Shown here one piece after another: positions 1 through 6,534 of a DNA stretch of 13,948 bases; position 1 is the stretch's first letter; every line of letters begins with the position of its first letter. Origin of the DNA: a bacterium (GTDB lineage: Bacteria; Pseudomonadota; Alphaproteobacteria; Rs-D84; CACZYB01); assembly GCA_024692925.1 (NCBI GenBank), contig JAILLX010000065.1:1-13948 (forward strand). Reading direction: 5' to 3'. The notes beneath the pieces were generated by a model. The model searched no databases. It saw nothing but the letters and a program-made list of their open reading frames with translations, and had not been told where the DNA came from. The translations under genes were made by a program, and so were the position numbers.

Positions 1-252
1 AAAAAATTGGCTTAAAAAACACCGTAAAATCAATGTGTTGAAAAAGCAAAAATTGACGAATTTTTTCTTTGCTAAAAATTATTAAATTTTTTTGCTTTTT
101 TTAATGAAAATAGTAAAATTTTATTTGCGATTCGCAACACTATTTTCATTAAAAAAAGCAAAAAAATTTAATAATTTTTAGCAAAGAAAAAATTCGTCAA
201 TTTTTGCTTTTTCAACACATTGATTTTACGGTGTTTTTTAAGCCAATTTTTT
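1..252. repeat. Perfect 114-bp inverted repeat with 24-nt spacer
   Basis: Base i pairs with base 253-i for every position from 1 to 114, without a single mismatch; I checked this base by base. The arms are 1-114 and 139-252 and the spacer is 115-138. The spacer is not itself symmetric about the centre but holds AAAATTTT and a 6-bp hairpin TTGCGA-T-TCGCAA (125-137). Each arm also contains an internal inverted repeat: the decamer AAAAAGCAAA lies at 41-50 and 153-162, and its complement at 91-100 and 203-212. No coding frame, tRNA or transposase is visible. The arms are extremely AT-rich and end in A6/T6 tracts. The left arm begins on base 1, so it may continue outside the window. It could be a real cruciform-forming or terminator-like element, a palindromic MITE, or a fold-back assembly artefact at a contig end. 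Confidence 0.97.
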
Positions 253-287
253 ATGAAAAATTTATTTTAATTTTAAGCCTTTTTTCC

Positions 288-316
288 TTGCTTTTAAAAC
301 TTATTTTTGCTAGGAT
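288..316 (+). promoter_or_regulatory. Probable sigma-70 promoter for gyrA operon
   Basis: A TTGCTT -35 box (288-293) is followed after 17 bp by a TAGGAT -10 box (311-316). Transcription would start near 323, leaving a short leader of about 30 nt before the gyrA start. It sits just outside the inverted repeat, so gyrA transcription need not cross the palindrome. Each box departs from consensus, so confidence is moderate. Confidence 0.5.
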
Positions 317-354
317 TTTTCTATAAAATTTCAATATAAAAAAGGAGAATGAAA

Positions 355-3180
355 TTGGATAATCAAAACGAAAATTTAATTGAATCTACAAACAATTCAA
401 GCATTAAACTTGCTCCTATTGTTCACGAAATGCAAACATCATATCTTGACTATGCAATGTCAGTTATCATTTCCCGTGCAATTCCTGATGTTCGTGATGG
501 TTTAAAACCTGTTCACAGACGAATTATTTACTCTATGAAGGAAAACGGATTTGAATACGGTAAACCATTTAAAAAATCTGCACGTATAGTCGGTGATGTT
601 ATGGGTAAATATCACCCACACGGTGACTCTTCTATCTACGATGCTATGGTTCATATGAGCCAAGATTTCTCTATGGAAATTCCAATGATTGATGGACAAG
701 GAAACTTTGGTTCTATGGATGGTGATAGTGCCGCTGCTATGCGTTATACCGAAGCTCGTATGTCAAAGGCTGCTGCATATATGGTCGAAGATTTGGATAA
801 GGACACTGTTGAATGGCGTCCAAATTACGATGAATCGACAAAGGAACCAGAAGTACTTCCATGTCGTTTTCCAAACCTTCTTGTAAATGGTTGCGGTGGT
901 ATTGCTGTTGGTATGGCAACAAATATTCCTACACACAATCTTGGTGAAATAATTGATGCATGTTGTGCAACTATTGATAACCCAGAAATCACAATCGATG
1001 AACTTATCAAATACGTTCCTGCACCTGATTTTCCAACCGGTGGTTTAATTTTAGGTGTTGCTGGTTCATACAGTGCATACACAACTGGTCGTGGTTCAAT
1101 CATAATTCGTGCAAAAACTCATTTCGAAGAAATCAGAACAAAAACTGCAATCATTGTTGATGAAATTCCATTCCAAGTAAACAAGAAAGTTATGATTGAA
1201 AAAATCGCTGAACTTGTAAAAGATAAACGAATTGAAGGTATCTCTGACATCCGTGATGAATCTTCTCGTCAAGGTGTTCGTGTTGTTATCGAACTTAAAA
1301 AGGATGCAATTGCAGATATTATCTTAAATCAACTTTTCAAATACTCACAATTACAGGTATCATTTGGAATCAATATGCTTGCAATTAACAAGGGCCGTCC
1401 AAGTTTGATGAACCTTAAACAAATAATCGAAGCATTCATTGAATTCCGTGAAGAAGTTATCAGAAACAGAACTGTATTCGATTTGAACAAGGCAAGAAAC
1501 AAGGCTCATATCTTGGTTGGTCTTTCAATCACTGTTGCAAACATCGATGAAGTTATTGCATTAATCCGTAGTGCAAAAGATCCAAACGATGCAAAGGATA
1601 AATTGATGGCTCGTGATTGGAAAGCTGATAATATGCAACCACTTATTGACTTAATCGATGATCCAGACAGCAAGATTGTAAATGGAACATATCGTCTTTC
1701 CGAAGCACAAGCAAAGGCAATCCTTGAATTAAAACTTCACAGATTGACTGGTCTTGAACAAGACAAACTTGCCGAAGAAATTAAGGCAACTGGTCTTGAC
1801 ATTCAAGAATACCTTTCAATTTTGGATAACCGTGAAAAACTTATGTCTATCATGAAAGGTGAACTTCTTGAGGTAAAAGAAAAATTTGCTATCCCAAGAA
1901 AGACCGAAGTTATTCCATCAGAATTTGAAACAGATATCGAAGATTTAATTGCAAAGGAAGATATGGCTATAACAATTACAAACACTGGCTATATCAAACG
2001 TGTTGCATTAAATGTATATAAAGCTCAAAATCGTGGTGGTAAAGGAAGAACTGGTATGAATACAAAAGAAGAAGATTACGTAACTGATGTATTTGTTGCA
2101 AATACACATACACCACTTATTTTCTTCTCTAATAAGGGTATCGCATATCAAATGAAAGTTTACAAACTTCCACTTTGCACACCTCAATCAGTTGGAAAGG
2201 CATTAATCAACCTTCTTCCACTTGAACAAGGTGAAACAATTTCAACAATTATGCCACTTCCTGAAAACGAAGAAGAATGGTCGAACCTTTACGTAATGTT
2301 CGCAACATCAAAGGGTACAGTTCGTCGTAACCGTCTATCCGACTTCTTAAACATCCGTCAAAATGGAAAGATTGCGATGAAGTTCGAAGAAGAAGGCGAA
2401 GAACTTGTTTCCGTTCAACCATGTAGCGAAGATCAAGATGTTCTTTTAACACTTCGTGGTGGTAAATGTATTCGTTTCCCAGTTCCAGAAGTTCGTGTTT
2501 TCCAAAGCCGTAACTCAACTGGTATCCGTGGTATAAAGGTTGAAAATGGGGACAAGGTTATTTCTATGTCAATCATCAACCACACTGAAATTGATAATGA
2601 TACGCGTGCGGCATACTTAAAACTTTCACGTGCACTTCGCAAATCCGAATTCGAAGATCTTGAGGGCGAAGAAGTTCTTGAAACAACAAAAGTTTTAAGC
2701 GAAGAAGAATACAAATCTTTGGAAGCAAAAGAACAATTCATTCTTACTGTAACCGAAACTGGATTCGGAAAACGTACATCATCATACGAATACAGAATTA
2801 CACACCGTGGTGGTTCAGGTATCGCAAACATAAAGATTGCCGGAAAGACAAAGGCTGTTGTATCATCATTCCCAATCGAAGAAGATAAAAACATCCTTAT
2901 GGTCACCGATGGTGGAAAGATGATTCGACTTGGCGTAAATAAAATCCGTATTGCCGGTCGTCAAACAATGGGTGTAACCCTCTTCAAAACAGCCGAAGAT
3001 GAAAAGGTTGTATCAGTTGCTATTGCTGAACAAAATGATGAGGAAGAAACTCCTGTTGAACAAGACAACACACCAGTTGATGCACCTGTAAATACCGAGG
3101 TAAAAGAAGAAGTTGCAACAACCCAAGCAGATGCCGAAGTTAAAACTTCATCTGAACCAAAGACAGATTTATTTGAATAA
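355..3180 (+). CDS. gyrA: DNA gyrase subunit A
   Basis: GyrA is the breakage-reunion subunit of DNA gyrase (A2B2), which introduces negative supercoils using ATP hydrolysed by GyrB. The TTG at 355 is preferred as start: the Shine-Dalgarno GGAG (344-347) lies 7 nt upstream, whereas the ATG at 349 is only 1 nt from it; the choice changes the protein by two residues (941 or 943 aa). Numbering from the TTG, the catalytic tyrosine is Y131 in AAMRYTEAR. The quinolone-determining stretch HPHGDSSIYD keeps the sensitive-type residues S92 and D96 (E. coli S83 and D87). The GyrA-box is QNRGGKG (558-564), which marks it as GyrA and not ParC. It is longer than E. coli GyrA (875 aa) because of an insertion in the C-terminal beta-pinwheel (about residues 750-800), as is usual in Alphaproteobacteria, and an acidic low-complexity tail. 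It is followed after 10 nt by tatB. Confidence 0.97.
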   Translation: MDNQNENLIESTNNSSIKLAPIVHEMQTSYLDYAMSVIISRAIPDVRDGLKPVHRRIIYSMKENGFEYGKPFKKSARIVGDVMGKYHPHGDSSIYDAMVHMSQDFSMEIPMIDGQGNFGSMDGDSAAAMRYTEARMSKAAAYMVEDLDKDTVEWRPNYDESTKEPEVLPCRFPNLLVNGCGGIAVGMATNIPTHNLGEIIDACCATIDNPEITIDELIKYVPAPDFPTGGLILGVAGSYSAYTTGRGSIIIRAKTHFEEIRTKTAIIVDEIPFQVNKKVMIEKIAELVKDKRIEGISDIRDESSRQGVRVVIELKKDAIADIILNQLFKYSQLQVSFGINMLAINKGRPSLMNLKQIIEAFIEFREEVIRNRTVFDLNKARNKAHILVGLSITVANIDEVIALIRSAKDPNDAKDKLMARDWKADNMQPLIDLIDDPDSKIVNGTYRLSEAQAKAILELKLHRLTGLEQDKLAEEIKATGLDIQEYLSILDNREKLMSIMKGELLEVKEKFAIPRKTEVIPSEFETDIEDLIAKEDMAITITNTGYIKRVALNVYKAQNRGGKGRTGMNTKEEDYVTDVFVANTHTPLIFFSNKGIAYQMKVYKLPLCTPQSVGKALINLLPLEQGETISTIMPLPENEEEWSNLYVMFATSKGTVRRNRLSDFLNIRQNGKIAMKFEEEGEELVSVQPCSEDQDVLLTLRGGKCIRFPVPEVRVFQSRNSTGIRGIKVENGDKVISMSIINHTEIDNDTRAAYLKLSRALRKSEFEDLEGEEVLETTKVLSEEEYKSLEAKEQFILTVTETGFGKRTSSYEYRITHRGGSGIANIKIAGKTKAVVSSFPIEEDKNILMVTDGGKMIRLGVNKIRIAGRQTMGVTLFKTAEDEKVVSVAIAEQNDEEETPVEQDNTPVDAPVNTEVKEEVATTQADAEVKTSSEPKTDLFE

Positions 3181-3190
3181 GGAGTAAATT

Positions 3191-3505
3191 TTGTTCGGTA
3201 TAGGTAGCAATGAACTGCTTATAATAATACTACTGATGGTTATATTCATAAAACCAAAGGATATACCATCAGTAGTAAATTTTCTTGTAAAAATTTGGAA
3301 AAAGATTCAATCTTTTGTATCAACAATCAGAACACAAATTCAAAACATAACATCTGAAATCAGTGATACTACTGGTGATATAGAAGAAACTTTTCACGAC
3401 AAAATTGAACAACTTCGTCTTGAAATAAATAATGAAACTGATCTTTTTGATAAATCCCCAAAACTTAATTTAGAACAACAGAAAAAAAACAAAAATGCAA
3501 AATAA
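3191..3505 (+). CDS. tatB: Sec-independent translocase protein TatB
   Basis: TatB is a single-span inner-membrane protein that, with TatC, forms the receptor for twin-arginine signal peptides. The 104-aa product starts MFGIGSNELL, has one hydrophobic helix at about residues 7-20, the hinge KPKDIP (21-26; GPKDLP is common in alphaproteobacterial TatB), an amphipathic helix, and a charged, Lys/Asn-rich tail. The conserved Glu at position 8 and the DIP hinge favour TatB over TatA, but the two families are related and a bifunctional TatA/B cannot be excluded. The start is TTG: GGAG lies 6 nt upstream, an in-frame stop lies two codons upstream, and the next ATG would remove most of the membrane helix. 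It sits 10 nt after gyrA and overlaps tatC by 11 nt, so the three are probably co-transcribed. No separate tatA is seen in this window. Confidence 0.85.
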   Translation: MFGIGSNELLIIILLMVIFIKPKDIPSVVNFLVKIWKKIQSFVSTIRTQIQNITSEISDTTGDIEETFHDKIEQLRLEINNETDLFDKSPKLNLEQQKKNKNAK

Positions 3506-4247
3506 AATAAAAAAAGAAACTCTTCCTGAATTATCATTACTTGACCATCTTACAGAGTTAAGACATCGCATAATTCATTGTCTTATCTTTTTTTGTATTG
3601 CATTTATTTTTTGCTACAGTTTCAAAGATGAAATTTACAATTTGATAACATACCCTTTACTTACTGCGATACAATCATCACACACAAACACAAAACTTAT
3701 TTACACAAAAATTACTGAAAATTTTGTATCAACTTTTTCAATCATAATTTCCTCAGCAATTTTTGTATCAATACCATATTGGGCAATCGAATTATGGCTT
3801 TTTATAACTCCCGCCCTTTACAAAGAAGAAAAAAAATTTTTCTTTCCATACATATTTTTAACTCCAATTTTATTTTTATGCGGCGTGATATTTTGCTATT
3901 TTTTGGTATTGCCAAAAGCTTTTGAATTTTTTATAACATTTTCACAAAGTGGAAGGGATATTCCCCTTTTACTTCAGGCAAAAATTACTGATTACATAGA
4001 CTTTACTACATCACTTTTAAATGCATTTGGTATATGTTTTTTAACACCAATATTTCTTATCTTACTTGTAAAATTCGGATTACTTAATCGCGAAACACTA
4101 AAGAAAAATCGTAAGTACGCAATAGTAATAATATTTACAATTTCTGCAATACTCACTCCGCCGGATGTATTATCTCAAATACTTTTGGCAATTCCGCTTA
4201 TATCTATGTATGAAATTTCAATACTTCTTTCAAAAAAGGCTAAATAA
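3495..4247 (+). CDS. tatC: Sec-independent translocase protein TatC
   Basis: TatC is the polytopic core of the twin-arginine translocase; it binds the RR signal peptide at the cytoplasmic face of the inner membrane and organises TatB and TatA. The 250-aa product matches the family length. It shows the N-terminal HLTELRHRI motif (18-26), an acidic residue before the second membrane helix (E75), the FITPALYKEEKK loop (103-114), the TDYIDF region (165-170), and the late ILTPPDVLSQ motif (219-228) followed by PLISMYE (234-240). Hydrophobic stretches are consistent with six membrane helices. The ATG lies inside the 3' end of tatB (11-nt overlap), suggesting translational coupling; no clear Shine-Dalgarno is needed or seen. 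The lysine-rich N-terminus fits a cytoplasmic location. Confidence 0.97.
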   Translation: MQNKIKKETLPELSLLDHLTELRHRIIHCLIFFCIAFIFCYSFKDEIYNLITYPLLTAIQSSHTNTKLIYTKITENFVSTFSIIISSAIFVSIPYWAIELWLFITPALYKEEKKFFFPYIFLTPILFLCGVIFCYFLVLPKAFEFFITFSQSGRDIPLLLQAKITDYIDFTTSLLNAFGICFLTPIFLILLVKFGLLNRETLKKNRKYAIVIIFTISAILTPPDVLSQILLAIPLISMYEISILLSKKAK

Positions 4248-4275
4248 ATATAGATTTTATTTTCATTTTGTTGTA

Positions 4276-4290
4276 TCATAGAAACTATGA
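4276..4290 (+). promoter_or_regulatory. Small hairpin over the nlpD-like start codon
   Basis: TCATAG and CTATGA form a 6-bp stem around an AAA loop, and the ATG of the nlpD-like gene (4287-4289) lies in the 3' strand of the stem. There is no recognisable Shine-Dalgarno upstream. Short hairpins arise by chance in AT-rich DNA, so function is uncertain. Confidence 0.35.
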
Positions 4291-6200
4291 GAGAAAAAAG
4301 TCTTAAATTTATAGTAAAAAGTCTAATGTTTCCACTAAGTTTTAATCTTTTTGGATGCACAAAGATATACGAACGACCACCTTCTCTTGTGTACCCAAAA
4401 TCAAATCAGGGGTCACAATCACAACCTGAATACGCAACATATCAATCCAATTATGGTTATTATCAAATGCAACCAAATCAAACGCTTGCTTTAAATAATC
4501 AACCACAAGGATATCAGCCAACAAATAACCAAAATTATGTTGTTCAAAATACTCCACAACAGCAATTTGTCGCACCTCAACAAAAAATTCAAACAAACGC
4601 TTTAATTTCTAATCCACCACAAAAACAAACTCCTGTTTCAACTACTCAAACACAGGTTCCGGTACAACAAACATACATACCTGAACCACCAAAGGAAGAT
4701 GTCGTTATGGAAGAAGTTATTTACATTCCATCCGCACTTCAAACAACACCTGTTGATGAAATTGAAATTCTAAGTGAATCAAAAGTTCCTGTGGAAGAAT
4801 TTATTAAAAATGAAAAAATCGAAGAAGAAAAAACTGAAATTGCAAAAGTTGATACGACTGTTTCTCAAAAAACAAAAAATATTCCAACACCTGTTATAAT
4901 TCCTCAACAACTAAAAGATGAAAAAAAACAAAATTCTTCAGAAGAAAAGAAACTAAATATCAAACCTATTGAAAAGACAGAAGCAAAAAAAGTTGAAACT
5001 AAAACAACTCCTGTTATCTCAAAAACAGAAAAAATAGTTAAAACAGCCCCTACTCCAACAAAAAATATTGAACCACGAAAACCTAAAAAAGTAATGGTAT
5101 ACAAGGGTGATACTTTGTACTCCATCGCACAACGAAATAATGTAAAGGTTTATGATTTAGCCGACCACAATAATCTTAAGGCGCCATTCACACTTAAACA
5201 AGGGCAAACAATTGAAATCCCTGGTGATGAACCCGTAAAACCGGTAAAAAAGCCTGAAATCATAACAAACCTTAACGTAGAAAAAACTTTTATCGAAGAA
5301 CCAAAAAAAGATTTCGTAATGGTAAAAAAGGGTGATACCATCTACTCCATCGCAAAACAAAATAACGTTCCATTAAAGGATATTATTTTACGCAACAATT
5401 TAAAAGCTCCTTATACCCTTTCTATTGGTGAAAAAATCTACATTCCGAACAGTGCATTTCATATTGTAAAGGCACAAGATACCGCATACAGTATTTCTCG
5501 AAAATATAATGTTAACTTAAATTCATTGGTAAAGTTAAATAAACTTACTGAACCTTACACTCTTACAATAGGTCAAAAAATATTGCTTCCTGCTGCAAAT
5601 GTCGATGTCGTACAAAAGCAGGTAAAATTTGTAGTAAAGGATAAGGAAACTGCAAAAACTGTTATGCCTTCGATAAAGGAAGAAGTAAAAGAAGTTGCTC
5701 AGGTCCGCATCGCTCAAAAACAAAAAATTGAAGAAAAACCAAAACAAATTGAAACAGAAATCGAAGTTGCAAAGCAAGAAAAAATTAAAAAAATAATTGT
5801 AAAACCTGAACCTCTTACATCAAAAAGATTTATGTGGCCAGTTAATGGTAAAGTTATTTCTGAATATGGTATAAAAAGCAATGGTAAACGCAATGATGGT
5901 ATAAATATTTCCGCAAAAATGGGAACACCTGTTATTGCTACGGAAAATGGAATTGTTGCATATGCTGGTAATGAATTAAAGGGACTTGGCAACCTTGTAA
6001 TCATAAAACATGATAAGGATTATATGACAATATATGCCCACAATGAAACCGTACTTGTTCGAAAAGGTGATATGGTAAAACGTGGGGATAAAATTGCAAC
6101 CGTTGGAAAAACTGGTCGTGTGACAACTCCTCAACTTCATTTCGAAGTCAGGGAAAAAACCAAATCTATAAATCCAACTGATGTATTAGAAAGAAAATAA
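4287..6200 (+). CDS. nlpD: NlpD-like LysM/LytM lipoprotein (probable amidase activator)
   Basis: This 637-aa envelope protein has a short basic signal sequence ending in the lipobox-like LFGC (Cys24), so it is probably a lipoprotein; Phe in the lipobox is atypical. A Pro/Gln-rich segment (about 30-140) and a Lys/Glu-rich linker follow, then three LysM peptidoglycan-binding repeats (about 269-312, 344-387 and 392-435), and a C-terminal LytM/M23 domain (about 512-637). The zinc ligands of active M23 peptidases are largely missing: the expected H and D of HxGxD are N536 and N540, and the HxH motif reads QLH (Q616, H618). This is the pattern of NlpD, whose LytM domain activates cell-wall amidases and does not cut itself. 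GLGNLVIIKH and YAHNETVLV also resemble NlpD. It has three LysM domains where E. coli NlpD has one. It follows tatC by 39 nt; no Shine-Dalgarno precedes the ATG. Confidence 0.85.
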   Translation: MREKSLKFIVKSLMFPLSFNLFGCTKIYERPPSLVYPKSNQGSQSQPEYATYQSNYGYYQMQPNQTLALNNQPQGYQPTNNQNYVVQNTPQQQFVAPQQKIQTNALISNPPQKQTPVSTTQTQVPVQQTYIPEPPKEDVVMEEVIYIPSALQTTPVDEIEILSESKVPVEEFIKNEKIEEEKTEIAKVDTTVSQKTKNIPTPVIIPQQLKDEKKQNSSEEKKLNIKPIEKTEAKKVETKTTPVISKTEKIVKTAPTPTKNIEPRKPKKVMVYKGDTLYSIAQRNNVKVYDLADHNNLKAPFTLKQGQTIEIPGDEPVKPVKKPEIITNLNVEKTFIEEPKKDFVMVKKGDTIYSIAKQNNVPLKDIILRNNLKAPYTLSIGEKIYIPNSAFHIVKAQDTAYSISRKYNVNLNSLVKLNKLTEPYTLTIGQKILLPAANVDVVQKQVKFVVKDKETAKTVMPSIKEEVKEVAQVRIAQKQKIEEKPKQIETEIEVAKQEKIKKIIVKPEPLTSKRFMWPVNGKVISEYGIKSNGKRNDGINISAKMGTPVIATENGIVAYAGNELKGLGNLVIIKHDKDYMTIYAHNETVLVRKGDMVKRGDKIATVGKTGRVTTPQLHFEVREKTKSINPTDVLERK

Positions 6201-6234
6201 TCATACGAATTTATACTTATATCCAAAATATAAA

Positions 6235-6268
6235 ATCTCCCTTATCCTAAAAGTATAAACAGGGAGGT
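6235..6268 (+). promoter_or_regulatory. Anti-Shine-Dalgarno hairpin in small-gene leader
   Basis: ATCTCCCT (6235-6242) is complementary to AGGGAGGT (6261-6268) over 8 bp with one G-U pair, with an 18-nt loop. The second strand is the complete Shine-Dalgarno of the gene starting at 6274. If the transcript begins upstream of 6235, the ribosome-binding site would be hidden. This arrangement is typical of translational control such as an RNA thermometer or a leader switch, but no ligand-binding fold was recognised. Confidence 0.5.
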
Positions 6269-6273
6269 AAAAA

Positions 6274-6468
6274 ATGAAAAATAAAAAATTTTTAAAACTT
6301 TTTATTTGTGTAAATATTCTTTTAATTGCACTTATTATAATAGCAACAGCCGAAGCAAATACCACTATAACAAAGAAACAAAATATTGTAATAAAAACAA
6401 AAGATAAAGCTTCTGCAAAAAAATTAAAAGCTGACCTTGATAAAAAAATAATGGATTCCACAAAATAA
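6274..6468 (+). CDS. Small secreted or membrane-anchored protein, unknown
   Basis: I do not recognise this 64-aa protein. It has a basic N-terminus (MKNKKFLK), a hydrophobic stretch at about residues 8-25, and a possible signal-peptidase site after ATAEA (about residue 28). The remaining 36 or so residues are highly charged and Lys-rich (KTKDKASAKKLKADLDKK), likely helical. It is either a secreted periplasmic peptide or a protein anchored by one N-terminal helix. It is supported as a real gene by an excellent Shine-Dalgarno (GGGAGG, 6262-6267) six nt before the ATG, and by lying between nlpD and the galE promoter with no competing frame. The overlapping antisense frame lacks a ribosome-binding site. 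The leader can mask the ribosome-binding site. No dedicated promoter was convincing; it could be read from upstream. Confidence 0.7.
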   Translation: MKNKKFLKLFICVNILLIALIIIATAEANTTITKKQNIVIKTKDKASAKKLKADLDKKIMDSTK

Positions 6469-6475
6469 TAATCAA

Positions 6476-6504
6476 TTGAAAAAAACTCCAATATACGATA
6501 TACT
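6476..6504 (+). promoter_or_regulatory. Sigma-70 promoter for galE
   Basis: TTGAAA (6476-6481) and TATACT (6499-6504) are separated by 17 bp. Transcription would start near 6511, giving a leader of about 24 nt with Shine-Dalgarno AAAGGAG (6522-6528) six nt before the galE ATG. It lies 8 bp after the stop of the preceding small gene. Confidence 0.7.
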
Positions 6505-6534
6505 AATCTGGATTAATTAACAAAGGAGTATAAA

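Noticed and set aside
53..85. Promoter inside the palindrome (TTGACG at 53-58)
   Set aside because: No -10 box lies at 16-18 bp; candidates fall at about 14 or 21 bp.
1..252. The palindrome as an ordinary rho-independent terminator or a CRISPR unit
   Set aside because: The stem is far too long and AT-rich for a standard terminator, there is only one inverted pair of arms, and there are no direct repeats with spacers.
622..645. Quinolone-resistance change in GyrA
   Set aside because: The Ser and Asp at the positions equivalent to E. coli 83 and 87 are intact; only the neighbouring Ala84 equivalent is Ser, so resistance cannot be claimed.
2433..2906. 157-codon open frame on the - strand inside gyrA
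   Set aside because: It lies wholly antisense to a conserved part of gyrA, has no recognisable protein features, and reflects codon composition of the opposite strand.
6201..6491. 96-codon hydrophobic frame on the - strand over the small gene
   Set aside because: Its Phe/Ile-rich sequence is what antisense of a Lys/Asn-rich AT-rich gene gives; it has no ribosome-binding site, while the + strand gene has an excellent one.
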